Assembly: GCA_002494725.1 (NCBI GenBank)
Contig: DACG01000030.1
Location: 62,001-126,000, forward strand
Reading direction: 5' to 3'
Source: Geoglobus sp. UBA235
GTDB lineage: Archaea; Halobacteriota; Archaeoglobi; Archaeoglobales; Archaeoglobaceae
Length of the DNA: 64,000 nt
A program made the translations under genes and the position numbers. Positions 30,977 to 39,217 of the stretch are shown here, piece after piece (position 1 is the stretch's first letter; the number at the start of each line of letters is the position of its first letter). A model generated the notes under the pieces. It made no database searches. It saw nothing but the letters and a program-made list of their open reading frames with translations, and was not told the DNA's origin.

Positions 30977-32240
30977 GCTTCTTCACTACAAGTATCAGCC
31001 CCTCTCTCCCGACAATCACAACAGTGTCACCTTCTCTGAGCTCTTCCTGACTCACTATTTTCCACAGCTCTCCATTGAACTTTGCCATCCCCTCTCCATC
31101 TGAAAAACTCACAACTTTACCCTTTTTCCCTATGAGTGCTTCAGCACCAACCCTCTTTTTTGCTTTCTTGATCTGAAGAACCTTTATTATACCAAATGTC
31201 ATCACAGCTCCAATTCCAAGTCCAAGGCCCCCAACAAGCATTGTGAAGCTCTGATAAAAATCTCTTGGCATCAATGGCTCTTGATAAAGCATTAAGGTTC
31301 CGAGGACTATGCAAACTACAGATGCTGCTCCCAGAACTCCGTAGGTTGGTGTGAGGAGTTCTGCAACAAGGAAAAGTATGCCGAGAAGTATCAGAATAAC
31401 TCCCATGTAGTTTACATTGATGACTCCAAGTCCAAAAAGGGCGAGAATCAGGCATATAGCTCCAAGCACCTCTGCACCCATTCCAGGGGAGGTGAGACCG
31501 TATATCAGCCCGTATATACCTATGATGAGCAGAATTGATGCAAGCTCTGGGGATGAGATCAGATTGTAGATCTTCACCTTCAGTGACTCCTCATAAACCT
31601 CAATTCTCTCCCCTGAAGTTCTGAGAACTGTTTTGCCTTCCGATGTCTCAACCTCAATTCCGTCTGCCTTTTTCAGAAATTCGGATTTGCTGTCAGCAAG
31701 GACATCTATGATCTCGTATCTGTATGCTTCCATGGCGGATGCACTGTAGGCATGGGTAACAAATCTCTCGATTGCTGTTGCATTTCTCCCTCTCTTCTCT
31801 GCTATGGACTTTGCGTAGCTTGCAAGGTAATTTACAATCTTCTCTTCAACTTTCGGCTCCTCAAAACCCGTTGTTATTGGTGTCGCAGCACCTATGGATG
31901 TTCCGTTTGCCATTCCGGCAACATTTGTCGAGATGACAATCAGCGACCCAGCAGACGCTGAGAACGCTCCCGGAGGCACATACGCCAGAACAGGAACCTT
32001 GCTGTCAAATATCTTTGATATTATTTTCTCAGTTGATGTAACAAGACCTCCGGGAGTATCAATAACAAGAAGGACGGCACTGTAACCATCCCTCTCCGCC
32101 TTCTCAATCACCTCTGTCACAGCTATGTAGGTTCCCTCATTTACTGTCCCCTCTATTCTGTATTCAAGGATTTCTGCACATGCTGGATATGTGAGAAAGA
32201 TGAGCGCTATGAGCAGAAGTGATATGAATGGTAACCTCAT
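30966..32240 (-). CDS. NfeD-family membrane serine protease
   Basis: A 424-residue protein with an N-terminal signal peptide (1-22), a ClpP-like protease domain (about 25-215; VIDTPGGLVTSTEKIIS and SASAGSLI with the likely catalytic Ser), about five membrane helices (230-345) and a C-terminal NfeD OB-fold (365-424). The Pyrococcus homologue (1510-N) cleaves the C-terminal hydrophobic part of stomatin using a Ser-Lys dyad. A stomatin gene normally lies beside it but none is here. Confidence 0.9.
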   Translation of the reverse strand: MRLPFISLLLIALIFLTYPACAEILEYRIEGTVNEGTYIAVTEVIEKAERDGYSAVLLVIDTPGGLVTSTEKIISKIFDSKVPVLAYVPPGAFSASAGSLIVISTNVAGMANGTSIGAATPITTGFEEPKVEEKIVNYLASYAKSIAEKRGRNATAIERFVTHAYSASAMEAYRYEIIDVLADSKSEFLKKADGIEVETSEGKTVLRTSGERIEVYEESLKVKIYNLISSPELASILLIIGIYGLIYGLTSPGMGAEVLGAICLILALFGLGVINVNYMGVILILLGILFLVAELLTPTYGVLGAASVVCIVLGTLMLYQEPLMPRDFYQSFTMLVGGLGLGIGAVMTFGIIKVLQIKKAKKRVGAEALIGKKGKVVSFSDGEGMAKFNGELWKIVSQEELREGDTVVIVGREGLILVVKKHEG

Positions 32241-32271
32241 GGACTTACTTTTGTGACAAAAGTTAAAAAAA

Positions 32272-35070
32272 TTACTCTATGTAAATTGCAGGCTTTCCGG
32301 GCATTGAGGCACGCATCTTCTCTTCAGGAATCATTTCACTGTCGATTATCAGCTCAAGTCCTGTTTCCTTTTCAATGAACTCCTTTGCATTTCTGACAAT
32401 CCTTTCCTCATCAATTTCCATGAGCTCTTCACCCTCTCTGAAAGCTCTCCTGAGAAAGCTCTGAACATCCTTTGAAATCTTTCTAAGCCTCTCATCTTTC
32501 ATGAGCTCCTTCATAACCTCTTTCATGTTGCTCTTTGACCTTGCAACCCTGAGTGCCTCTCTCTTCCACCCCTCTGCAAAGGCAATGTAAACTCTGGATG
32601 GTCTCTCTACAAATTTCTTCACCTCATTTATATCGTCAATGAGGGCTTCAAGGTATCTCTCCGCAACCTCAAGTTCCGGACTTACTTTGGATTCATCATA
32701 ATCGGGATATGGCTGAAGACTTATGAAGGAATCATGCTTCCAGTGCCAGATCTCCTCGCATATATGTGGAGTGAAGGGAGCCAAGAGTCTAAGCCAGTCG
32801 TCAAGTATGATGGACAGATTCTTACCCCCTCTCCTCAGGTACCATCTGATGTCATTCATCACCTCAAAAAAGGCTACGTTGACGGCTCTTCTCGTCTGAA
32901 GATTGTTCATTGCCTCTCTTGTTTCTCTGACTGCTCTCTGGAATCTGCTTATCAGCCATCTATCGAGATCTGTGATATCCTCGGGTTCTTTCAGGTAATA
33001 TTCCTCTGCCAGAGAGTAAAGCCTTGCCAGATGAGCTGAAAGGCTCTCCACATCCTTCCTCTTCCAGTCAGCATCGCTGTCATACTCAGATGCGTGAAGA
33101 ATGTACATCCTCGTCACGTCTGCACCGAATTCTGAGACTGCTCTCCTTAGAGTTAGCAGAGGACCCTTGCTCTTGCTCATCTTCTTCCCTTCAAGACTCA
33201 CAAAGCCGTTAACTGCTATTGCTCTCGGCCAGTACTCCTCTGGAAAAAGGGCTATGTGGTGAAAGAGGAAAAACAGCAAGTGGTTTGCCACAAGATCCTT
33301 GCCACTGCTTCTGAGATCAACAGGATACCAGTAATCGAACTCATTTCTCAGGGATTTTACAAAATCCGGATCGACTCCTGACCTCTTCGATACCGTCCCA
33401 GGGTCTCCAATTCCAAGGATAACGTGGTCAAGAAGCTCGGGAGTCAGATTTTCAGGGCTGAGTCTTCCGGAATTTATGTGCCTGGCGATTATGTAGTATG
33501 CCATGTAGATTGTCGAGTCTGATAAGCTCTCAATGAGCCATTCCCTGTCCCATGGAATTCTTGTTCCCAGACCCTTTCTCCTTGCACATGCCTTATCCTT
33601 CAACCACTCAATCTTGTTCCTGAACTCCTCCTTGTAGTATTCAGGGATTATCCTCATTTTTTCAAGCCACTCCAGAACCTTTTCCTTCCACTCAGGATTT
33701 GAGTAGTTCAGAAACCACTGATCCTTCACAACCTTAACAACGCACTCAGTACCGCACCTGCATATCACAGGCTTTTCGCTGAACTCATAAAAAACATCTC
33801 CATTCCCGCTTTTTATCAGATCCTCATGCACCCTGTCCTTGGCAATTGAAACCTTCATTCCGCTGTACTTCCCCGTATTTTCCATCATCACTCCCCTGTG
33901 AAACTCCCTCTTGTAAACCAGCTTTGTTGCTCTGTCAAGAAGTTCCACATCATTCTGATTTTTAATTCCGAGCTCTTCAGTTATGGCCTCAGCTGGTACG
34001 ACATGCTTCTCTCCTTCAATTTCAATAAGAACCACTGGTTTTAGCTTTTCAATCACATCCCTGCCTATCCCGTACATCTCAAGAATTCCGGATCTTTCTA
34101 AGTCCTTTATTGCAACATAGTCAAACGGTGCGTGAGCTGGAACCGACATCACAACTCCTGTCGCATTATCAGGATCAACAAATTCAGCAGGAAGCACAGG
34201 CACCTTTCTACCTGTAACGGGATTAACAGCATATCTCCCAAAAAATGATCCGGCATCAACCTCCTTCACGAACTCAACGTTCTTGTCCGTGAACTTCAGC
34301 TTTTCATACGCCTTTCTGCTAACCATCCACCTCTCTCCATCAACCCTGACAATCACATACGTCTCAGGTTTTAGCCAGATGTTTGTGACACCAAACACAG
34401 TTTCAGGTCTCAGAGTTGCACATGGAAGGATAATATCAGAGTCCTCGAGCCTGAACTTTATGACCGTGAACTCAACTATTGTCGCAGACTCTCCTGCCAG
34501 CAGATCATGATCCTCGACCGGATTGTCATCATGAGGACAGTACCTGACGGGATGACTTCCCTTGACAATCAGATTCTTCTCCTTCAGCTTCCAGTACTGC
34601 CACTCTATGAATCTCTGATAGGCTTCATCCATTGTTGTGAACTTTCTTCTCCAGTCTATGGAAAATCCTATCATTCTGAGGGCATTCTCAGCCTCTCTCG
34701 AGAAGTACTCGACGATCTTTTCCGGAGTTGTCAGCTGAATTAAATCATCATACGGGACATCATGGAACTTGGTGTACACGTCAATCGTCCTCTCATCCCT
34801 CTTTTCAATGAGCTCTGCAAGCCCGATTATCGGTGTTCCTGTAACATGGAATCCCATGGGGAAGAGTACATTGTAACCGAGCATTCGCATGTACCTCGCC
34901 ACAGCATCTCCAATTGTGAACGTTCTTGTATGGCCAGCATGAAGATTTCCGTTGAGATAGGGATAGGGAATTGTGATGAAGAATTTCTCTTTTTCAGATG
35001 GGTCAGCATGAAATATGCCATGCTTTTCCCACTCCCTCTGCCATTTCCTCTCGATCTCCCTGAAGTCCAT
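32272..35070 (-). CDS. leuS: Leucyl-tRNA synthetase
   Basis: A 932-residue class Ia synthetase of the archaeal and eukaryotic LeuRS type. It has HAGH (44-47) as the HIGH motif, a large CP1 editing domain (about 150-450; TLRPETVFGVTNIWL, and GVVMSVPAHAPFD), KKMSKSKGPLL for ATP binding near 630, and a long C-terminal tRNA-binding part. Leu-specific features such as YPYLNGNLHAGHTRTF confirm the assignment. It is downstream of the polar-lipid genes by 20 bases. Confidence 0.96.
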   Translation of the reverse strand: MDFREIERKWQREWEKHGIFHADPSEKEKFFITIPYPYLNGNLHAGHTRTFTIGDAVARYMRMLGYNVLFPMGFHVTGTPIIGLAELIEKRDERTIDVYTKFHDVPYDDLIQLTTPEKIVEYFSREAENALRMIGFSIDWRRKFTTMDEAYQRFIEWQYWKLKEKNLIVKGSHPVRYCPHDDNPVEDHDLLAGESATIVEFTVIKFRLEDSDIILPCATLRPETVFGVTNIWLKPETYVIVRVDGERWMVSRKAYEKLKFTDKNVEFVKEVDAGSFFGRYAVNPVTGRKVPVLPAEFVDPDNATGVVMSVPAHAPFDYVAIKDLERSGILEMYGIGRDVIEKLKPVVLIEIEGEKHVVPAEAITEELGIKNQNDVELLDRATKLVYKREFHRGVMMENTGKYSGMKVSIAKDRVHEDLIKSGNGDVFYEFSEKPVICRCGTECVVKVVKDQWFLNYSNPEWKEKVLEWLEKMRIIPEYYKEEFRNKIEWLKDKACARRKGLGTRIPWDREWLIESLSDSTIYMAYYIIARHINSGRLSPENLTPELLDHVILGIGDPGTVSKRSGVDPDFVKSLRNEFDYWYPVDLRSSGKDLVANHLLFFLFHHIALFPEEYWPRAIAVNGFVSLEGKKMSKSKGPLLTLRRAVSEFGADVTRMYILHASEYDSDADWKRKDVESLSAHLARLYSLAEEYYLKEPEDITDLDRWLISRFQRAVRETREAMNNLQTRRAVNVAFFEVMNDIRWYLRRGGKNLSIILDDWLRLLAPFTPHICEEIWHWKHDSFISLQPYPDYDESKVSPELEVAERYLEALIDDINEVKKFVERPSRVYIAFAEGWKREALRVARSKSNMKEVMKELMKDERLRKISKDVQSFLRRAFREGEELMEIDEERIVRNAKEFIEKETGLELIIDSEMIPEEKMRASMPGKPAIYIE

Positions 35071-35090
35071 GGATGGACTTCAGCCATTGA

Positions 35091-35666
35091 TTAAAAATAT
35101 TTACCCAAACTTTTCCTGAAAGGTGGGGAGATCATATAGAGAACATTCAGGGCAAGAACAGCATAGACAAATTCAACTCTGAACACTGCTCCAATCAATG
35201 CCAGCGCCATCACAGACAGAAGACGGGGATTCTTTATCTTTGCATATTCAACATTGCTCACCATCAGGAATGCGATGACTATGCTCAAAACTCCTGCAAC
35301 AGTTTCTCCAGCCACAATTCTGACGGATATTACAAGAAGGGCCGAGGAGGTTATCGGAAAGCCGATGAAGTCCTCATGCTCCTCTGCTGTGAATCTTGCA
35401 AGCCTGTACATTCCTGCTAAAAGGTATGCAAGAGAGAAAACCGGGAAGAAAAATGCTGCTGCAACACCGAAAGATGCAAAATCAGCCAGGGAGTCAACAA
35501 ACCTGCCATACTTTCCTGAATATCCCTTTCTTGCAAGATAACCATCAAATCCATCCATTATTGCTGCCAGAAAGATGTACTTGGGATCCTGCATGATGAT
35601 TGCCATGAATCCGAAAAAAACATTGAGGAATGAGAAGTAATCTGCAACATCAATGTGCTTTCTCAT
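35091..35666 (-). CDS. Archaetidylserine synthase (CDP-alcohol phosphatidyltransferase)
   Basis: A 191-residue membrane enzyme that joins CDP-archaeol and serine to give archaetidylserine. The family motif appears as DGYLARKGYSGKYGRFVDSLAD, the DG-x2-AR-x7-G-x3-D-x3-D metal site, in the first third, with about six helices. It overlaps the decarboxylase gene by 17 bases, giving consecutive steps to archaetidylethanolamine. In haloarchaea the corresponding pssA is needed for archaeosortase-dependent protein lipidation. Confidence 0.88.
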   Translation of the reverse strand: MRKHIDVADYFSFLNVFFGFMAIIMQDPKYIFLAAIMDGFDGYLARKGYSGKYGRFVDSLADFASFGVAAAFFFPVFSLAYLLAGMYRLARFTAEEHEDFIGFPITSSALLVISVRIVAGETVAGVLSIVIAFLMVSNVEYAKIKNPRLLSVMALALIGAVFRVEFVYAVLALNVLYMISPPFRKSLGKYF

Positions 35667-36231
35667 CTTTCACCGCCACCGTCTGGCCTGCCTTAACCCT
35701 ATCACCCCTGCCCACAACAAATCTGTATCCCTCAGGTATCTCAAGAGTTACCCTTGAACCGAATACGATCATCCCTAATCTCTGCCCTCTCTTAACTCTT
35801 TCTCCCACTCTCAGATAGCAGATAATTCTTCTGGCAAACACTCCTGCGATCTGCTCAACCACAAAAACTCCATCTTCAGATCTTATCCATATTCTGTTTC
35901 TCTCATTTGATCTGCTCCTTTTCAGAAATGCAGGGAAGAACCTCCCGCTTACATACTCTATCTCCTCAACAACACCATCACAGGGACTTCGGTTTACATG
36001 GCAGTCAAAAATCCCCATGAATATTTCTATTTTTCTCTCAGAGGCTTCAACAATCCTTCCATCGGCAGGAGAAGTTACTCCTGTTCCAATCTCCCTTTCA
36101 GGATCTCTGTAAAAGTAAATCAGAAATGCTGCAAACATCAGAAAGACTGCAGAAACCTCTGGTCTTAAAAACCAGAAAACCACTGATACAGCAATCAGGA
36201 AAGTAACAGCTCTCAACCCTGTCCTCTCCAA
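35650..36231 (-). CDS. Archaetidylserine decarboxylase
   Basis: A 193-residue short-type phosphatidylserine decarboxylase. Two N-terminal helices (8-45) anchor it; SPADGRI and the MGIFDCHVNRSPCDGVV segment are conserved, and the self-cleavage site is FGSRVTLEIP, where the Ser becomes the pyruvoyl cofactor. The reaction yields archaetidylethanolamine. It is encoded between archaeosortase (19-base overlap) and archaetidylserine synthase (17-base overlap). Confidence 0.9.
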   Translation of the reverse strand: MERTGLRAVTFLIAVSVVFWFLRPEVSAVFLMFAAFLIYFYRDPEREIGTGVTSPADGRIVEASERKIEIFMGIFDCHVNRSPCDGVVEEIEYVSGRFFPAFLKRSRSNERNRIWIRSEDGVFVVEQIAGVFARRIICYLRVGERVKRGQRLGMIVFGSRVTLEIPEGYRFVVGRGDRVKAGQTVAVKDEKAH

Positions 36232-36968
36232 GTCCTCATCACCTCGTCCTTAAGGCTGAATATCATATCTGCAAACTCTGGAAGAAGTCTGAAAACACCC
36301 AGAGAAATAAAAATCAACGCGAGAGTTGCGAGGACCTTAGATATCACATGATGAGCGATGTAGAAGCTGTAATCTGCAGGACCAAACCACCCATCACCAA
36401 AGGCGGCAATAATGAAAACATTTCTCATAATATTCAGAATGTAAATGACAGGCACCGAGATCATGAATGCCATGACTCTTCTCCTGATCTGAGCTGATGT
36501 GGAGATTGATATTCCAGCAAACAGTGCCATGCTCTCTATGCCCGTACAGGCCAGGATTATCTGGACATAATCATCTCTGTATCGGATGATGTCCTCAGAA
36601 TGTCTTGTGAAATCGAATCCGACTGATTTTGCAAAAAGAAGCGTCACATCTGTTGTGTGGGATATCAGATTTGATTTCAGAGGAGTTAGTGCAAACGTGA
36701 AGTATATCAGAGATGAGACAAGGACTACTGATGTGGCAGATATGAATACACTGCTGTTTCTGGTTCTTAGAATTGTTATGCCAAGAAATGTGAACAGTGA
36801 AAAAGCGGAGACCATTATTGCGGTGTTGTAATAGTCACCAATTTCCAGATAATAGTCAATTTTGAGAAGCCATGAAATACCAAAGAGAGACCATCCGGCA
36901 AATCCGAGAATTCTCCTTCTCGTTACAACATAAATCAGCATGAGAGCAATTGAAGTAAATTCAAGCAT
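36213..36968 (-). CDS. artA: Archaeosortase A
   Basis: A 251-residue membrane cysteine transpeptidase-like enzyme with about seven helices. The exosortase/archaeosortase motif ACTGIESMALFAG supplies the catalytic Cys, followed by the Arg in NIMRNVFII and the His in YIAHHVISK. ArtA cuts PGF-CTERM tails of surface proteins and links them to lipid. ATG 36968 is chosen because GAATATAAG (36989-36997) lies 25 bases upstream, making it leaderless; ATG 37001 is upstream of that box. No PGF-CTERM substrate is in this window. Confidence 0.88.
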   Translation of the reverse strand: MLEFTSIALMLIYVVTRRRILGFAGWSLFGISWLLKIDYYLEIGDYYNTAIMVSAFSLFTFLGITILRTRNSSVFISATSVVLVSSLIYFTFALTPLKSNLISHTTDVTLLFAKSVGFDFTRHSEDIIRYRDDYVQIILACTGIESMALFAGISISTSAQIRRRVMAFMISVPVIYILNIMRNVFIIAAFGDGWFGPADYSFYIAHHVISKVLATLALIFISLGVFRLLPEFADMIFSLKDEVMRTWRGQG

Positions 36969-36975
36969 AATCGGG

Positions 36976-36997
36976 AAATTTATTAACTGAATATAAG
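36976..36997. promoter_or_regulatory. Overlapping divergent TATA boxes for artA and the PHP gene
   Basis: AAATTTATTA (36976-36985) stands 25 bases before the GTG start at 37007 on the plus strand, and CTTATATTC read on the minus strand (36989-36997) stands 25 bases before the artA ATG at 36968. Both messages would be leaderless, and polymerases at the two promoters cannot bind together, so the pair may be expressed alternately. Confidence 0.55.
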
Positions 36998-37006
36998 ACA
37001 TTCGGC

Positions 37007-37660
37007 GTGGATTTGCACATTCACAGCACATACTCTGATGGAAATGCAGAGATACATGAGATAGCCAGAAAGGCAAGAGAAAGAGGAATGAAGGTAATTG
37101 CCATAGCCGACCACTCTATGGATCATCCGAGAGGTCTGAATGAAAGAAAAGCAAGGAGAAGGGAAGTGGAGATAAGAACTGCAGAGGAAAAGATTGGAAT
37201 AAGAATACTTGATGCTGTGGAGTGTGCAATTCTTGAGAACGGAGAGATACTCTTACCCGACCATGACTTTGAGCTGGTAATTGCATCCATTCACTCTCAT
37301 CTGTCTGTTAGAGAGGTGTGCAGGAGGGTAAAGCTGTGCATTGAAAAAAATGATGTGCACATCATAGGCCACCTTCATGCCGGAATGTTCTCAGTTGACT
37401 CCAGCATTTCTGAGTTTGACCTTGAGATAGTTGATGCTGCAAAGGAGAGTGGAGTTGCAATTGAGATAAACAGCTACCACATGTCCCCTCCTGAAAGCTT
37501 TCTCAGACTTTGCAGTGGGAAGGAGATTCTTTACTCATTCGGAAGTGATGCTCACAATCTTTCAATGGTTGGAAAAATTGATTTCAGCATCAGGATGGCA
37601 AAGATTTATCTGAGAGATGGAAGGAATATTGTCAATGAAATGCATTACTCTGACCGTTGA
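37007..37660 (+). CDS. PHP-domain metal-dependent phosphoesterase
   Basis: A 217-residue PHP hydrolase with the motifs DLHIHSTYSDG (2-12), IADHS (about 33-37), and later VIASIHSH, IGHLHAG and FGSDAH. These hold two or three metals. Relatives act as histidinol phosphatases or nucleotidases; this short single-domain version has no assigned substrate. The start is GTG, 25 bases after an AAATTTATTA promoter. It overlaps the Nudix gene by 26 bases. Confidence 0.85.
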   Translation: MDLHIHSTYSDGNAEIHEIARKARERGMKVIAIADHSMDHPRGLNERKARRREVEIRTAEEKIGIRILDAVECAILENGEILLPDHDFELVIASIHSHLSVREVCRRVKLCIEKNDVHIIGHLHAGMFSVDSSISEFDLEIVDAAKESGVAIEINSYHMSPPESFLRLCSGKEILYSFGSDAHNLSMVGKIDFSIRMAKIYLRDGRNIVNEMHYSDR

Positions 37661-38075
37661 TGGAATCGTCCCCTATATAGGAGGAATAGTCCTTGTAAGG
37701 CGAAAGAATGAACCATTCAAGGGCCATTATGCACTTCCTGGAGGGATAGTGGAGTATGGAGAGACCGTGGAGGAGGCTGTCATTAGGGAGGTGCATGAGG
37801 AGACCGGCCTTGAATGTGAGGTCAAAAGACTGGTGGGAGTTTATTCCGACCCTGAAAGGGATCCAAGGGGACATTTTGTGAGTGTTTGCTTTCTTATGGA
37901 TGTCAGAGGTGGAGAGCTCAGAGCCGGAAGTGATGCAGATGATGTAAAGGTTTTTAAATTGGGAGAACTTCCACCCCTTGCATTTGATCACTCAAGAATG
38001 TTGAAGGATGCAGAGGTGATGCTCAGTGGAATTCTGTCCAAAGTGCAAGAGCATAATGATCTATCAGGGCGATAA
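37635..38075 (+). CDS. Nudix hydrolase (ADP-ribose pyrophosphatase type)
   Basis: A 146-residue Nudix protein. The Nudix box GGIVEYGETVEEAVIREVHEETGL is complete, with the REVHEE core for magnesium. The GVYSDPERDPRGHFVSVCF segment following it is typical of ADP-ribose pyrophosphatases, which remove ADP-ribose. ATG 37635 is preferred because GGAAGGA lies nine bases upstream; the longer frame from 37617 is less likely. It overlaps PHP upstream and the TFS gene downstream. Confidence 0.88.
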   Translation: MKCITLTVDGIVPYIGGIVLVRRKNEPFKGHYALPGGIVEYGETVEEAVIREVHEETGLECEVKRLVGVYSDPERDPRGHFVSVCFLMDVRGGELRAGSDADDVKVFKLGELPPLAFDHSRMLKDAEVMLSGILSKVQEHNDLSGR

Positions 38076-38337
38076 GGCTGTTTGCAGAAAATGTGGATAC
38101 GAGAAAGAAGCTGATGAGAGGCCAGGTCTGATAATAACCGCCAGAAGGAATGAAGAAGAGATTCCGGTCATTGAGGGAGAGGATATCAGAACCCTCCCGA
38201 CAACAAATGTCATCTGCCCTCAGTGCGGGAACAATGAAGCATTCTGGTGGCTCAGACAGCTAAGGGCTGCTGATGAAAGTGAGGTTAGATTTTTCAGATG
38301 CACCAAGTGCGGAAAAACGTGGAGAGAGTATGATTAA
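38026..38337 (+). CDS. tfs: Transcription factor S (TFS)
   Basis: A 103-residue archaeal TFIIS homologue that enters the RNA polymerase funnel and triggers cleavage of backtracked RNA. It has an N-terminal zinc ribbon (Cys 4, 7, 20, 23), a linker, and a C-terminal ribbon (CPQCG, CTKCG) with the catalytic acidic pair in RAADESEVRFFRC. The start is GTG 38026, 50 bases inside the Nudix gene. The long overlap means translation depends on the upstream gene. Confidence 0.93.
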   Translation: MEFCPKCKSIMIYQGDKAVCRKCGYEKEADERPGLIITARRNEEEIPVIEGEDIRTLPTTNVICPQCGNNEAFWWLRQLRAADESEVRFFRCTKCGKTWREYD

Positions 38338-38340
38338 CTT

Positions 38341-38919
38341 TCACGTTCCGCTGAATCCTCCTGATATTACTATTTTCATTGCCTCCTCAACGCTTATGTC
38401 CAGGTAAATCAGCTCATCCTCGGGAACGAGAATCACAAGCCCGGATGTTGGATTCGGAGATGTTGGTATGAAGACATTCACAAGCCTTTTTCCCGTAACC
38501 CTTTCAGCACTATCAATTTTTGAACCGGACGTGAATCCGATTGCATAAACACCCCTTCTCGGATACTCAACAAGAACCACGCCCTTCAGCCTTTCGACAT
38601 CTGAAGTGAGAAGGGCTCTCATGGCTTCCCTGACTCCAGTGTAAACGGTTCTTATCAGGGGTATTTTCCTCAGTGTGTTTTCCAGTCTCAGTATGATCTT
38701 CTGGCCGATTGTGTGTGTTCCTATAACGCCAAGGGCGAGAACTGTGCCAAGCAGAATTGCGATGCTGAGCCCTGGGAAATAGTAGGGGGACTTTGAAAGC
38801 AGCGGCTTCAGCAGATCTTCAACTGCAGTGACTGCCCAGTAAACTATGAAAATGGTTGTTGCAAGTGGAATGAAGATCAGCAAACCGGTAACAAAGGTGT
38901 TTCTAAGGCGGTCAAGCAT
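38341..38919 (-). CDS. DUF502 membrane protein
   Basis: A 192-residue protein of DUF502 with two N-terminal membrane helices (about 10-32 and 50-72) and a soluble part with RKIPLIRTVYTGVREAM, VVLVEYPRRGVYAIGF and FIPTSPNPTSGLVILVP, all typical. Plant relatives (LCV/COV1) affect vascular patterning through trafficking; prokaryotic function is unknown. It converges with TFS, three bases apart, and begins just before the AT-rich region at 38920. Confidence 0.85.
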   Translation of the reverse strand: MLDRLRNTFVTGLLIFIPLATTIFIVYWAVTAVEDLLKPLLSKSPYYFPGLSIAILLGTVLALGVIGTHTIGQKIILRLENTLRKIPLIRTVYTGVREAMRALLTSDVERLKGVVLVEYPRRGVYAIGFTSGSKIDSAERVTGKRLVNVFIPTSPNPTSGLVILVPEDELIYLDISVEEAMKIVISGGFSGT

Positions 38920-39134
38920 GACTGTATTTTCTCACAATTAGATAAAAGAGTATTGATATTCAAAAGCTTTAAAAATGAAACTATTTATTTTTGTGACATG
39001 GATCGCCGTCTTATGCTACCCGGTTCAATCTTGGTATGAACAATTTTTATCCTGTACCTCATTATTAGGAAAATTATAATTTCAGAAAAATATATTTAGT
39101 GGATCTTAATCTATGACAATTGGAGGTGATAAAG
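38920..39134. other. AT-rich intergenic stretch with possible small transcript
   Basis: No conventional gene is evident. CTTTAAAAAT (38968-38977) lies 25 bases before an ATG at 38998 that opens a 13-codon frame (MDRRLMLPG then SILV). The 45 bases from 38998 are richer in G and C than their surroundings and are followed by TTTTTATCC, so a small RNA or leaderless minigene is possible. A second TATA-like AAATATATTT (39089-39098) probably drives the peptide gene at 39135. Confidence 0.3.
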
Positions 39135-39209
39135 ATGGAAAAGAAGGTCGAAAGAAAGGAGAAGGTTGAGGAAGTGTTTAAGGGAATAAAGATATTCTTC
39201 ACTGGCTAG
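39135..39209 (+). CDS. 24-residue peptide upstream of a prenyltransferase
   Basis: A complete small frame from ATG 39135 to TAG 39209 with one of the best ribosome sites in the region, GGAGGTGAT, six bases before the ATG. The peptide begins MEKKVERKEK, then VEEVFKG, and ends IKIFFTG: a highly charged helix-like N-terminal part and a short hydrophobic, aromatic tail ending in Gly. It stops nine bases before the UbiA-type gene. It could be a precursor peptide, a translation-coupling leader or a small regulator; no family is recognised. Confidence 0.55.
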   Translation: MEKKVERKEKVEEVFKGIKIFFTG

Positions 39210-39217
39210 TTTGAAGA

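Noticed and set aside
38998..39050. tRNA-like GGTTCAATC block
   Set aside because: A T-loop-like string is present, but no acceptor, D or anticodon stems can be formed.
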